64,000 bases of DNA. It comes from Sitta carolinensis (Eukaryota > Chordata > Aves > Passeriformes > Sittidae). Numbering within the stretch: position 1 is the first letter of the stretch; each line of letters begins with the position of its first letter. Below are positions 28,401 through 37,261 of this stretch, piece by piece. A program made the translations under genes and the position numbers. Location of the stretch: positions 84,712,243 through 84,776,242 of the forward strand of contig CM063283.1 of NCBI GenBank assembly GCA_032173965.1, read 5' to 3'. Under the pieces are notes generated by a model that was not told where the DNA came from, made no database searches, and saw nothing but the letters and a program-made list of their open reading frames with translations.

Positions 28401-31400
28401 GTAGGAAAGAGACTTGAATTCAAGTTTCCATATGCAAGGAATTGCTTTCTGAGTGAGGTTTGTGCGTTGGAGTTTTTGTTTGTTTGGGTGGATGTTTAAC
28501 ACTGGTTTCAGTTAACTCATCCTTTGCTTTTAAGCTTGTCCATGAGGGTATTTGTATCCCTTCCAAGTGACTGTAAATTTTATCTGCTTGAGGAAAAAAC
28601 TGTACTATGACTTGGACTCCATGAGTTTTCTGAAAAACTGATCAAAAGAGCTACTCTCATGTTTGATGCTCATTCTACAGATTAAAGAGCACTGTGTCTC
28701 TATTACTGTGTTACTCCAAGGTGGGTGTATACACAGAAAATGTATATCACCAAAATCTATTGTTAAAACAAAACAAAACTGATTTCCTAACTCTTGATCA
28801 CGATTAAATATTTATTTAGTATCTGTTTAACTATATATTTTTATATAGATATATATAAATATATACAGCTAAAAATATATACACACACACATTTGGATAC
28901 AGATCAGTAAGTTAATATTGTCAATAGTACTGTGTTAATAAGTTGTGTTTTACCTTCCTATTCTTCCATAAAATGTAGTTCGGGTTTGTGGAGTCCTATC
29001 AGCAATCCCAGCAGTCCTGATTTCACACCTCTCAACTCCTTCTCTGCATTTGGACACTCTTTTAACTTGACTGGAGGTGAGTTTTTCTGTTAAAATATTT
29101 TTCTGTATTCCAATACAGGTAGAAAAATGTTGTCTTCGTTCCACTGGTCTAAGTACAGACAGTGTTTCTATCCTCACTCCTGAAAGAGAAGACTTTGTAG
29201 GAACATTTGTTAAAAAATTTGGTGATATATTCTGTGTTTCACTCCAGAGAAAATTAGTGAAATCTCAGAGTGTTTGATGGGCTGAGAGCGCTTGGGTTTT
29301 CTCTGTTGCAGCAAAATTTCTGGATTTTGGGGGTTATTTCCTTAGTTGTCTTCTTCTCCATCCCTCCCCCCAAACTTTACTGTGGGTCCCACAAATGTGC
29401 CGATAAGCCTGTGGTTTCCTGAGCATAAACACCTGCCTAAGACCCGGGCTTTGTTAAGTGAGGCAATGGCCCAACCCTCGTTTATTTTCCTCTTGTGTTT
29501 TCCTTCAGTATTTGTATAGCTGCACAATGAACTGATGCATACTAAACCCAGCAATTAATCAGTATATTTAAATATTTGGGTAAATTTCCATAAACATATT
29601 AGCGGTGGCCAGGCATTGAGGTTGCAGGGTGTGGATGCTCTGTGTACTTAGGAAGATTTGTGTACTTGGGCACGTGTGGTGTGTTTTGAGGTGGCTGAAA
29701 AGATAAGCAAAGCAAACTTTGGGTGTGGCATCGGTGTCTAGTGAAAAAATGCTATTTACTGCAACAGTTTGATGTCTGCTGGAAATGCAAACAATGGCAG
29801 CTGCTGCTGTGGCGTTCTTTCTTCTTTGTCAGCAACACTTAGCACCTGTGGCTCTGAGGACACCAGTAAAATGCCTGGGATCAGTTTTGTGTGTGAGAAG
29901 CAGGAGAGGCACAACTGCTGGTGCTCCCTTTTCCTTCTTATAGCAGAGATGGAGCTGGGGCTCTCCCCGTGCTGCCTTCTGGGAGTCCCCTGGGAAAGGA
30001 GTGCTGCAAGGCAAATGAGTGCTGCAGTCACAGAGAACTGCCAGGACTCTGAGTACTGATGTGCTTAGGCTGGACTGAATTACCCACAGCAAGTGTTCAA
30101 CTCTTTCCTCACTGTTACCATGACAAACTTTATGGCCCTGTCTGATGCTGGTCACATGAGATAATATTTGCATTATTGTGTGACCTCTTCTAGTATCACT
30201 GCAGCAGAACCTGCTAGAAAAATATGGGAAATAACTGTGAAAAGTATTGTCCTTGGAAAAAGAGGAAGAGTAATGTACTCATTTTTATTTAATTTTATTT
30301 TTAGAGGTTTTTAGCAAGCTTGGTTTAGCTCGATCTGCTTATGGGCAGGATGTTCAGAGAAACTGGAATGAATTCAATAATGTTCCATCATCCATCTGGG
30401 ATCCTTCAGCTACTGATTCTGTACCCTCCTGGCCAACAAGCTCAAGTTCCCCAACTCATACAACTGCAGTAAGTATTCAGTCCATCCAAATACAGTGGTT
30501 TATTACTGTTACCAACCTGTTCTGTATGTGCAATCTAATTTAATTCAGAGGAGTTGGGGATGATAAGAATCAACTGAGGAATAAAAGAAGTGTGAATCTA
30601 CACATATTCATCTTGATATATTTAAGTTGACATGGGTATTGGACAAAGAGTTATTAGTCTCCTCACTTGCAGATGATGAATTCATGTACACTGTTTCCCA
30701 TAAAAATATTTCTCACAAGAGCACCTTGCAGCACTTACAAAAGTGTGTTCTGCTCCCACATCCTTCAGGTTTGCTCCTGTGACATGGCTGGACACTGCAT
30801 CTGTTTCTGCCAGTTTGATGGACAGTTGCAAAACAGGCAGCATGATAACTTTCACTTGGATTCTGCTTCCTGAATCCAGTATTGCACCTGTTTATAAATT
30901 AACAAAAGGTCCCAAAATAACTGTCTCAAAGACCTTAAATATATTATTTTCAGTTTAGGGAAAAAGCACTGAAGGACTGAACACAAGGTGAAATCTTTTA
31001 AGCTGACTACTTATTTCAGTGAAGATTTTGAGTATAGCAAAAGAACAAGAAAGACCCCAACTTTGCAGATTGTAGTTCTGCACTGTCATCCTTGTGTCAG
31101 ACTAGAACTTATGCTGCAACAGCTGTCTTCACTGCCAGCTGAAATCCTTCTTCATGTTGACTTCTGAAAATGTTTTTGTAGTGAGTAAGAGGCAGTGTTT
31201 ACTTCACCTGGGAGCAGTTCAGATGGAGTGGGGGAAGGCAGGGACAGGGGAAGCCAAAGAAGGTCACACAGCTTCTTATAGACACAGGCTTGCAGATCCT
31301 GCCCTTGTCACATGGTTACAACCAGAGCTGGAACCTCACTGAAACTATGTAAGGAAAGATGTTTGGATTTTGGTCACATGGAGGGCAGGTCTCTCAGCAT

Positions 31401-34120
31401 TTGATAGAGGCAGGGCTTGAGGACAACCAGAACAAGCTCTCTAGATCTTAACTCGTATTTCCCAGCTGCTTCTGAAAAATATTTAGAAGTGTGCTTCAGG
31501 AAGCATCAAGATGGAAGCCAGACAAATGGTATAGAAGAAGTATCAGGTATTGCATTTTAAGTACTTTGATTCAGGAGGAGATATTTTAGGAGTTTACTCA
31601 AGGAGGAGATCACATATTAAACAAGAAGCAAGCAGCAAACTGAGTGAAATACTCAAAGCTGTTATAAATGATAGTAGTATTTCCAAGTGCTTGTGGCAAG
31701 CCAGAACAGGAAAGCTTGGCTTTTCCTGTCACTGAGCCTCCTTGCTCTAGATGCCTGATAAGAGAGCAGGTACCAGGCCAGGGCCTTGCCCTTTCCTCTG
31801 GTCTGGGACAAGAGCCAAAGCCATTGTTGCAAACACCACGTAGGCAGTGACTTCTGTGTTACCCTTTTTTCTAGGAAGGTTTCTGGAGAGTTGGTTTTGC
31901 TTGTTCTCCTTCCTTATTCCTCTTGCTTTCTCCTTTGTGTGCACAACTCTACCTTTGTGTTAAGTAGCATTTGCCTTCTGGATCCCATCTCCCCTAGCCT
32001 TGCTGCCTTCTCCACAGGTTTCTTTCTAATAACATTCTCCTTCTCCTTGTTTCTCTGTGAGTAGTTCTGCCTGCCAAGCCACTTTGTACCTCCTTCCACC
32101 AGCCTTGAAAGGGTGCTCTTCTCTGCTGCACCTTTCCTGGTTGCTTCTGATTTATGAGCAAGTGCCTTTCTGTCATGATCTCCCAAACACTTCTGGGACA
32201 AGTAGGAACAAATAGTTTCAGCCTCTTGCCTGCAGCAGGAAATAGGGTGGACTTTTAGTGTGTTAGGGTAGGCTCCCGAGCAGCAGAGTGAGTGTTTTCT
32301 GCTGTAGGTTTAATAGTCTAATGCTGGTACAGCTTAAATATAACCATTTATTTATGTGACAGTAATACACTGTGACCCTGGTCTGGCTCAGTTTTTCAGT
32401 GACATTGGAGAATCCTGATGTTGTTGGCCTGGTTAACCCCAAGTAATGCTCAGAACTCCTGTCCAGCCCTTGGTAGCAAGTTTTGTAGTGTGTTAGCATC
32501 CAGCCAGTTTCAGGTGTGATTAGACTGAGCCTGTCTTCTTCATTCCAGAGCAAAGAATAAAAACCTAAAAGGAAGAAATTTTCAGATTCTACCTTGTTTT
32601 CTTTCATAAAGGGATTTTTATTTAAGTTTTCAGATGCAAGGTACACTGATACTGGTTAACCTTTAATGTGTGTTACCTAAGGGCAGAGATCTTGGGAAGT
32701 GGTGCCCCATCTCCAGCCACTAAATCCAAACATAAGGATGTTTGTACCTAACTGCACTTAGTCAACAAGTCTGCTGCCTTTTGGGTGCATCAAGTTTCCA
32801 GTATATTTGCAAATTGAATTTACAGCATATGCACATTAAATCTGTTGACACTGGGTTATGCAGTGCCAGAAGCCTACATGTAGCAGGTTCTGTGCTAATA
32901 TTAGCAGAAAGTTATGCTAACCTTTCTCATCTCCGTCTTTGGCTGCTTCCAGGTATCACTTTCCACCACACCATGGGTCAGGTTTCTCTGCTTGCTGTTT
33001 GCTACTGTTTGGGCTTTAGTAAAATACAGTTGACAGAACCTGGGCCTTGTGTTCCTGCATGTGTTCTCTAGGCTTGCTCTACCTGTCCTGTATATCCCAG
33101 ATGCATTTGTGATGTGCTGGAACTCACCTGGATCTGCACCATGACCATTAGTCAGAGACTTCAAAGTGTCTTGGGCCAGGACAGACTCTATGGAATTCAG
33201 TGATAAATGGCCAGTTCTCCTATCCCCTTTCCCTTCATCTGGAGAAATTCTGGACAGGGAAGAAGTATATACTGGGAATATTGAATAGGTACAGTGGTAC
33301 TGAACACAAGTAGATTAATCCAAAACAGACAAGGTCTGACTATAGGGAGATAAATTTGCAAACAGTAAAAAAGATGAAAAAAGGACTTTGCTGTTATCTT
33401 CCATTGCAACTTGATTTTTTTGTTTGTTTTTTGAGACTTAAACCATGTTTATCTACCTCATTCTAACTAGTTTGTTTAGGCTTAAGTGTTCTGGCCCTTG
33501 TGTGTTGAATACTCATAGTGCTTAAATTAGCACTGGAATGGGGATGTCTCAGCTGAAATGAAAACAGCTCAAAAGCTGTAATGCAATTGCGCCCTGCAGC
33601 CCGTGCAGCTCCTGGAGCATTCGGCTGCAGGAGCAGTGTGGTTCCTCTGGGCAAGCTCTTGTAAAGGGAGGTAAGAGCTCTGTGTTGCAGTGAGGATGGA
33701 AGGGGTTCCACAGCAGGCTTCTTGTTGCTGCCACTTGGATACTTTTCTTTTGGGGGGGCTGTAAACAAGGCAGAAATTGAGGCTTATCAAACTGCAACTT
33801 GCCTTGCTCTGTCTTTACTGCAGTCAATCCTGGGCAACCCCAGTGGCCTGTGGTCCACCACTCCATTCAGCAGTTCCATTTGGTCAAGTAATCTCAACAG
33901 TGGCCTTCCCTTCACCACTCCAACGAACACGTTGTCAGGCATTGATCTCATGAGTAGTGAAAACTCTGCTGCTGCTCCGCCGCCGCCCGCTGCTGCCACC
34001 GTTGCCAATCCTGCTGAAGACATGGGACAGACCTACAATCCTTGGAGAATTTGGAGCCCAACGATTGGAAGAAGAAGTTCAGATCCCTGGTCAAATTCAC
34101 ACTATCCTCATGAAAATTAA
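127..34120 (+). CDS. TMEM131: TMEM131, 3' portion (30 coding exons, 5' partial)
   Basis: Transmembrane protein 131, an ER membrane protein. In published work its lumenal PapD-like/Ig-like domains bind procollagen and its cytoplasmic C-terminus binds TRAPPC8 to promote collagen secretion. Thirty exons with AG/GT borders give about 1,530 residues; the human protein is about 1,880, so the N-terminal part lies before position 1. Lumenal beta-rich segments run through the exon at 16668. One membrane helix spans the 16668 and 18768 exons ([13 protein letters not shown] followed by [14 protein letters not shown]). A long Ser/Gln/Pro/Lys-rich cytoplasmic tail follows, ending in the conserved NPWRIWSP...PHEN. 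Exon phases agree throughout except in three exons that each lack 1-2 bases (3176-3344, 18768-18925, 27038-27211). The C-terminal sequence matches TMEM131 better than its paralogue TMEM131L. Identification is from recalled family sequence. Confidence 0.96.
598..823 (+). repeat. CR1 LINE 3' end
   Basis: Matches the recalled CR1 3' tail: a TTAGACACAAGAAGAAATTTTTTC-like segment, CCCCAGGAAGGGGTGGA, GTTGGACTGAGTGGTCCTTGAGGTC, and a terminal ATTCTATGATT. 5'-truncated, inside a TMEM131 intron. Confidence 0.85.
1444..1487 (+). repeat. 44-bp poly-T tract
   Basis: Uninterrupted run of 44 T in a TMEM131 intron; no recognisable retroelement body beside it. Confidence 0.95.
2099..2207 (+). CDS. TMEM131: TMEM131 exon
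   Basis: Acceptor GTACAG, donor GTAAGC. Encodes [13 protein letters not shown]...AEVLD; takes one base from the preceding exon and passes on two (GG). Lumenal. Confidence 0.9.
2921..3074 (+). CDS. TMEM131: TMEM131 exon
   Basis: Acceptor TTTTAATAG, donor GTAAGT. Encodes [15 protein letters not shown]...AKPMFK and ends in phase 0. Highly conserved lumenal segment. Confidence 0.92.
3176..3344 (+). CDS. TMEM131: TMEM131 exon with apparent 2-bp deletion
   Basis: Acceptor TCTAG, donor GTAAGT. The exon is 169 bp but must be a multiple of 3, because both neighbours are in phase 0. The frame reads [15 protein letters not shown]...SSVHV and then meets TAA at 3272-3274. Shifting frame there recovers [20 protein letters not shown]...FLD to the donor. 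Family alignment suggests an Asp codon between VHV and NN, so two bases (GA) appear to be missing around 3270-3272. Confidence 0.9.
3358..3379 (+). repeat. Poly-T tract (22 bp)
   Basis: Homopolymer beginning 14 bp after the donor of the 3176-3344 exon, where an apparent indel also sits. Confidence 0.9.
3632..3742 (+). CDS. TMEM131: TMEM131 exon
   Basis: Acceptor TTTCTAG, donor GTGAGG; 37 codons in phase 0. Encodes [16 protein letters not shown]...NSNPIE, a beta-rich lumenal segment of ASPM-SPD-2-Hydin/PapD-like character. Confidence 0.92.
3829..3963 (+). CDS. TMEM131: TMEM131 exon
   Basis: Acceptor TTTTTAAG, donor GTAAGT; 45 codons in phase 0. Encodes [16 protein letters not shown]...ASDQSS. 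Confidence 0.92.
4400..4504 (+). CDS. TMEM131: TMEM131 exon
   Basis: Acceptor TTTACAG, donor GTATAT; 35 codons in phase 0. Encodes [20 protein letters not shown]...TTDYE. Confidence 0.92.
4905..4975 (-). repeat. Degenerate CR1 remnant
   Basis: CACAGAATCATGAGGATTTGAAAAG and CATGCCCACTAAACCA resemble the reverse complement of the CR1 3' tail. Short and diverged. Confidence 0.45.
5798..5884 (+). CDS. TMEM131: TMEM131 exon
   Basis: Acceptor TTGTACAG, donor GTAAGA; 29 codons in phase 0. Encodes [17 protein letters not shown]...PSFP. Confidence 0.92.
5885..8983 (+). other. TMEM131: TMEM131 intron (3.1 kb)
   Basis: AT-rich, with an (ATT)n run near 6521-6540 and the small tandem duplication at 7774. 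Nothing else recognised. Confidence 0.8.
7774..7828 (+). repeat. Two-copy tandem duplication
   Basis: Unit of about 30 bp (TCTAGACACTTTAACAAACT...) repeated once with a few mismatches (TCTAGACAATTTAACAAACC...), intronic. Confidence 0.7.
8984..9136 (+). CDS. TMEM131: TMEM131 exon
   Basis: Acceptor TTTCCTCAG, donor GTTTGT (weaker than consensus); 51 codons in phase 0. Encodes [19 protein letters not shown]...GKKSK. Confidence 0.93.
9276..9351 (+). CDS. TMEM131: TMEM131 exon
   Basis: Acceptor TTTTGCAG, donor GTAAGT. Encodes [16 protein letters not shown]...FLSK plus one base. Includes a conserved cysteine pair (LQCGDHC). Confidence 0.92.
9454..9571 (+). CDS. TMEM131: TMEM131 exon
   Basis: Acceptor TTTTACAG, donor GTAAGT. 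Encodes (S)[19 protein letters not shown]...ENSSH plus two bases. Confidence 0.9.
9572..11051 (+). other. TMEM131: TMEM131 intron (1.5 kb)
   Basis: Only the small tandem duplication at 9908 was noticed. Confidence 0.8.
9908..9951 (+). repeat. Two-copy tandem duplication
   Basis: TTTTAAAATAGTGTCC occurs twice, separated by TCAATATCCC, in a TMEM131 intron. Confidence 0.7.
11052..11190 (+). CDS. TMEM131: TMEM131 exon
   Basis: Acceptor TTTCTCCAG, donor GTAAGT. Encodes [15 protein letters not shown]...TNTNSSS and ends in phase 0. Confidence 0.92.
11282..11391 (+). CDS. TMEM131: TMEM131 exon
   Basis: Acceptor CTGAACAG, donor GTAAGT. Encodes [18 protein letters not shown]...DKLLK plus two bases. 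Confidence 0.92.
11760..11826 (+). CDS. TMEM131: TMEM131 exon (short)
   Basis: Acceptor TTTCAG, donor GTAAGT. Encodes [19 protein letters not shown] then RNC, 22 codons after the split Arg. Confidence 0.9.
12733..12884 (+). CDS. TMEM131: TMEM131 exon
   Basis: Acceptor CTCTTAAG, donor GTAAGA. Encodes [18 protein letters not shown]...SSLIVI plus two bases. Confidence 0.92.
13117..13775 (-). repeat. CR1 LINE 3' region, reverse orientation
   Basis: About 660 bp. The + strand begins ACAGAATCACAGAAGGGC (the reversed CR1 end) and continues with the typical CTGGATGCAGCACTCC, GTCTCACCAGAGCAGAG, GATGCAGCCCAGGATA and TGCACATTGCTGGGTCATGT blocks. The long open frames here are CR1 remnants or chance, not host exons. 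Confidence 0.92.
14159..14301 (+). CDS. TMEM131: TMEM131 exon
   Basis: Acceptor TTTTTTCCACAG, donor GTGAGT. Encodes [19 protein letters not shown]...KDCSE plus one base. Conserved lumenal core. Confidence 0.93.
15416..15602 (+). CDS. TMEM131: TMEM131 exon
   Basis: Acceptor TTTCTAG, donor GTAAGT. Encodes [18 protein letters not shown]...KDIVI plus two bases. Contains the conserved [17 protein letters not shown] segment. Confidence 0.93.
16668..16853 (+). CDS. TMEM131: TMEM131 exon with start of transmembrane helix
   Basis: Acceptor TTTCCAG, donor GTTGTG (weak). Encodes [16 protein letters not shown]...[14 protein letters not shown]. The C-terminal hydrophobic stretch is the first half of the single membrane helix, which continues in the next exon. 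Confidence 0.93.
16854..18767 (+). other. TMEM131: TMEM131 intron splitting the transmembrane helix
   Basis: 1.9 kb interrupting the coding sequence of the membrane helix; holds the hairpin at 17879-17997. Confidence 0.85.
17879..17997. repeat. Imperfect inverted repeat / nested hairpin
   Basis: Arms TCAGCACTTT(CCT)AAGTAATGCAGTG... at 17879-17909 and its complement at 17971-17997 pair over 27 positions with one 3-nt and one 1-nt bulge. The 61-nt loop holds a perfect inner hairpin, TTTTCC AAAGA GGAAAA (17923-17939). Lies within a TMEM131 intron. It could be a small MITE or a structured RNA; no target-site duplication is evident. Confidence 0.75.
18768..18925 (+). CDS. TMEM131: TMEM131 exon, rest of transmembrane helix, with apparent 1-bp deletion
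   Basis: Acceptor CTCTACAG, donor GTAAGT. Completes the helix ([15 protein letters not shown]) and then enters the cytosolic [16 protein letters not shown] segment. The exon is 158 bp where 159 would keep phase. After CCT CCT the sequence reads TTGATATGG where the family has Phe-Asp, so one T appears missing from the run at about 18867-18869. Beyond it [18 protein letters not shown] is recovered in the shifted frame. Read literally, the frame stops at 18901-18903. Confidence 0.9.
19513..20108 (+). CDS. TMEM131: TMEM131 large cytoplasmic exon
   Basis: Acceptor CTCTTCCAG, donor GTAATA; 596 bp, the largest internal exon. Encodes [18 protein letters not shown]...PPSPLAKNK. Composition is Ser/Asn-rich then Gln/Pro-rich (around 19800-19930), followed by the conserved [18 protein letters not shown] segment. 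Predicted disordered and cytosolic. Confidence 0.94.
20109..23226 (+). other. TMEM131: TMEM131 intron (3.1 kb)
   Basis: No repeat element or alternative exon recognised. Confidence 0.8.
23227..23402 (+). CDS. TMEM131: TMEM131 exon, Lys/Glu-rich
   Basis: Acceptor TTTCTAG, donor GTACAG. Encodes [18 protein letters not shown], then the strongly conserved [20 protein letters not shown] and PDTEPLLKE. Confidence 0.93.
24565..24692 (+). CDS. TMEM131: TMEM131 exon
   Basis: Acceptor TTTTACAG, donor GTAAGC. Encodes [17 protein letters not shown]...PVDVKT plus two bases; Lys-rich cytoplasmic segment. Confidence 0.9.
25843..25878 (+). repeat. (TA)n/(TG)n microsatellite
   Basis: Compound dinucleotide repeat 55 bp upstream of the exon at 25934. 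Confidence 0.9.
25934..26058 (+). CDS. TMEM131: TMEM131 exon
   Basis: Acceptor TTCTTTTAG, donor GTATTG. Encodes [16 protein letters not shown]...NLPKTR plus one base. Confidence 0.91.
26206..26364 (+). CDS. TMEM131: TMEM131 exon
   Basis: Acceptor TTTTAATAG, donor GTAAGT. Encodes [16 protein letters not shown]...LHKSGS. Contains the conserved [18 protein letters not shown] motif. Confidence 0.93.
27038..27211 (+). CDS. TMEM131: TMEM131 exon with apparent 1-bp deletion
   Basis: Acceptor TTTATAG, donor GTGAGT. Starts [19 protein letters not shown] then QRQPS. The exon is 174 bp where 175 is needed. After CAG CCC TCC a single C seems lost (CCCAACACC where CCCCAACACC would restore [12 protein letters not shown]). 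In the shifted frame [14 protein letters not shown] is recovered up to the donor. The literal frame gives an unrelated Leu/His-rich peptide. Confidence 0.9.
27539..27660 (+). CDS. TMEM131: TMEM131 exon
   Basis: Acceptor TTATTTCAG, donor GTACTA. Encodes [18 protein letters not shown]...GYDKSP. Confidence 0.92.
27768..27864 (+). CDS. TMEM131: TMEM131 exon
   Basis: Acceptor TCTTGCAG, donor GTAATT. Encodes [17 protein letters not shown]...DSDGSD plus two bases. Confidence 0.88.
28979..29076 (+). CDS. TMEM131: TMEM131 exon
   Basis: Acceptor AAATGTAG, donor GTGAGT. Encodes (S)[15 protein letters not shown] then [17 protein letters not shown] plus one base. Confidence 0.92.
30305..30468 (+). CDS. 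TMEM131: TMEM131 exon
   Basis: Acceptor TTTTTAG, donor GTAAGT. Encodes [18 protein letters not shown]...SPTHTTA and ends in phase 0. Confidence 0.92.
30469..33823 (+). other. TMEM131: TMEM131 last intron (3.4 kb)
   Basis: Unique-looking sequence. Several open frames of 90-130 codons occur on the minus strand but lack family similarity or consistent splice borders. Confidence 0.8.
33824..34120 (+). CDS. TMEM131: TMEM131 terminal coding exon
   Basis: Acceptor TTTACTGCAG. Encodes [18 protein letters not shown], then a low-complexity [14 protein letters not shown] tract (about 33964-34005), then the hallmark [18 protein letters not shown] and [13 protein letters not shown], with TAA at 34118-34120. 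This C-terminal region lies in or next to the reported TRAPPC8-binding region. Confidence 0.96.
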   Translation, partial: SILGNPSGLWSTTPFSSSIWSSNLNSGLPFTTPTNTLSGIDLMSSENSAAAPPPPAAATVANPAEDMGQTYNPWRIWSPTIGRRSSDPWSNSHYPHEN

Positions 34121-34840
34121 AGCAAAAAGAACTCTTATCCAGGTCGTGATACAATTCTGAATGCAATTTTTTGAAACATCATTTTCAGGCCGTTGCTTCC
34201 CCCAGCCCCACTCCCCCATCAGTCATGCTTTCATCACTCGCTCCTTTTTAAAGTCTGTCCTGCAATATGGTAGTGTGAGATTGCAGATAAGCTTGGAAAT
34301 GTCTGGGTGTGGTCACAAATCCCAACTACGGCTGAAGCCTGTAAATATGAACAGTTTCACTGGTTTCATATTTTACCATCTGCCATCTTTATTTAGGAAA
34401 CGATTTGAACTCTAAAATGGTCCTGGCATGCAATACTTTCATGAAAAGTTTGGGGTTTTAAATTTTTTCCAGTGTTATTCTCCAAGTTCTAATTTAAAAT
34501 CAAAAGGCACTTTGTGCTAAAATGCAGAGTATTTTTTTAAAATAAGGATGTCTTTGTTAACACAGGTTGTAAGAATGTAAAAATGAAAAAAATCAACAAA
34601 AAATACCAACAAAACCAACACAAAACCTTAAGAGCAAATTGGCTGAATGTAAGAGCATTCTGTTGAGACTGTAATACACTTTATGCTGTTTGTACATTTG
34701 TAAACCTGAATGCATTTTTAAGTTGAAGTGAAATGCACACAGCCAAGACTTGTGCAAGAAACAAGATACCATGTGCATTTCTTACAGTTACAACTTTGGG
34801 TTGTACTTTAAAATAAATACGCTTTTTTCAAGATTTGTCC
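34121..34840 (+). other. TMEM131: TMEM131 3' UTR
   Basis: Sequence between the TAA and the presumed cleavage site about 20 nt after the AATAAA at 34812. AT-rich, with no reading frame of note. The length of about 0.7 kb is inferred from the first canonical signal. Confidence 0.8.
34812..34817 (+). promoter_or_regulatory. TMEM131: TMEM131 polyadenylation signal AATAAA
   Basis: Canonical hexamer about 690 bp after the stop, inside TTTAAAATAAATACGC and followed by a T-rich stretch (GCTTTTTTC). Confidence 0.8.
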
Positions 34841-37261
34841 GCTGTAGTTCTCTTCCACTTATATTTTCTGAACTTGTGTGTGCATGATGCCACTTGGCAC
34901 ACAACCTTTGGGCCAAAATCTTCTGCACACAGAGCCTGTGTTACCAGAAACTTCACTGCAGATGCAACCTGGCTTCTCAACAGTGTGGGTTTGTATCGCA
35001 GCAGAGAATAGAAACTGTTTTCAGGGTTATGCAGTGCCACCCACTTGAAAATTCACTGGATAGAAAAAAGCTGGAAAACTGTCTATGTTCTTGAGTTTCC
35101 AGGTATCAGGCATAAGAGCAGCTGCTGTTTATGCTACGCCCATACCTTTGTAACACTGTTCTTGCATGGGTCTGAACAACAATGTTACTATTCTTAGATA
35201 TGATTTATCTGTCCCTGTAAGGTGCCGTTTCCATTCATTAACACTAAGGCAAACCCCAGTGACTACACATATTCCTCTGAGCTGAAGCCAAGAAAAAATG
35301 AACCCTTCCATTGCCAGAAAGCACTAACAGACACTAGCACTGTAAATTCACTTATGACTCAGTGTCACAGCTGCCAGTTTACAGCAGCGGGCATTTATCA
35401 GAATCTGTCCAGTAAAAGAGTAAGATCTGTATATTTTAGTTAATATTCCTTCTAGCATAAAGGTTTTGTATGCAGCAAAATATGAGTGTCCCATTTAGTT
35501 AACCAAGGGAGCCCTTTTCCCACTTGCTTTATGTGAACAAACCCTCCAGGTGTCAGTCGGCTGCCTTCCTGGTGCCACCAGGAGAAGCTCAAAGATCTGT
35601 CAAATAGGAACCTGCTGGAACTCCTTTGTTCTTAGAATTTGAGTACTTCTAGAGCCACACAAGGTCAGGAAATGTTCAGCTTGGATTTTTATGCAGTTTC
35701 CCTCTGAGTAACTGAGCAAACAAGTCTCTTACTGCATGAATATAAAGATTAAGCAGTTAAGTTCCTGACATGCCAGGGCCTGCTTCTCTGCAAATGGAGC
35801 TTGGGAAGATAGTTAGCAGTAACTTCAAGGTGAAAGTTGCTGCTTAAGGTCATATGCCACCTCTTTTACCCAGCAGGTGTTTACATTGGAATTGATTCCA
35901 TGGTGGATAGAAGCAGAAATTAATTCTGAGATGCTAATAGTCTGCAGTGGTTTAATCAGTGAGGGTAGGAATAAAAAATTCTGGTTTAAGAACATTTCCT
36001 TTTTGAACAAGACAGGGCAATACACAAGTAATTTAGATGCCTTTCTCTGATTCCCCCTCTTCCCCCCAAAAGTGTGAGTCATTCCCTTGTGATAATGCAA
36101 ATAACCTTGGCCACTATTAAAATGTTCTTAGTTCTTGTTTTGGAAGAGCTTCCCCTTGAACACCAGTTCCAGTGAAACCACCTGAACTATGAAGATCTTT
36201 GACACACAGCTTTCAGTTTCCTGAGAGGGAAAAATCGTGTCTCTCCCCCAAGGGAAATGTCTGAAGCCTAAACACTCTCTGACTTTCCTATCTTGCTTCT
36301 CCAGGGTAATTTTGGAGAGCACCTTCACTTTGTTTTGCCTTCTTAAAGAAAGCAAAAGAGATGCCTTAAAGAGAAGCCATAATTGACAAGGATTTGGCTG
36401 AAATAAAATCTAGGCAAAAGTTTGGTATAACTAAAGAAACTTCTGTGTATGTTAAGTATATGTACAAGATAGCTTTTGCTGCCTCTTCCTGAGGTACCTA
36501 CTCTCCAGCTTCTATGGTGTAGACACTCTTGACATGCTTTGAAAAATCTCTTAAGCAGAGGGTGAGGTGGTAAATGAGACAAGCATCCACCATCACAGAA
36601 TCATGGAGAGGACAGACCTCTTATGACCTTTTGATGAGGTAAAAATAAAAATAAATGAGATTTTCACAAAGCAGGTGTAGTCTTGCCTAAAAGTTTAGAT
36701 GGGGTAGAAAACACTGCAGCATGCCAGGAGGACAAGCTGAGTGTGGGGAAATGTAACGTCAAAAGCTGGACAGCAAGGTGACTGCAAAGGAAGGGAGAAA
36801 AAGACCGAAGCTCAGACAAGTGAAGTTCTGTCTGGAGCAAAAAGACCTGAGGAAAAAACATCTTAAAGTGCTCAGAAGACAGGCTGTCCAGGAAACCATG
36901 GAGCTCACAGCCTATGGATAATTTAAAACATTTCTTTGGGGTAGAATCAGGGCCAGACTGCCATGAGTCAGCTCTAGTCTTCCAGATCTGGAAACTACCA
37001 GGAGTAGTTCCCAGCAAGGAAAAGAAACGAGAAACAATTACCGTTAATTTTGGCAATTAGTTTGGTGCTCCTAAAGGGCAGTTCTGTTCTGCCAATGCTA
37101 AGAAATAAACTAAAAGCCTAAGAAGTTTCTGGCCTGTTAATAAAATCAGGAAGTCTGAGGTAGGAAGTATGGCCCTAACATGTGAAATCAGTTTAATTAT
37201 CATGAGCTCTATTTCCAAAGGCCCTTGAAACGTACCGGATTGTTCATTGAAGTGTGTCAGA

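Noticed and set aside
127..34120. TMEM131 as a processed or decayed pseudogene because of three frame breaks
   Set aside because: All introns and splice sites, the terminal stop and the polyadenylation signal are intact, and most of the frame is conserved. Isolated indels fit assembly error better.
36592..36640. ATCACAGAATCATGGAGAGG as a CR1 tail remnant
   Set aside because: Too short and diverged to call with any confidence.
36664..37056. 130-codon minus-strand frame in the intergenic interval
   Set aside because: Composition is not protein-like (Ser/Leu/Phe-rich), there are no convincing splice borders, and no family was recognised.
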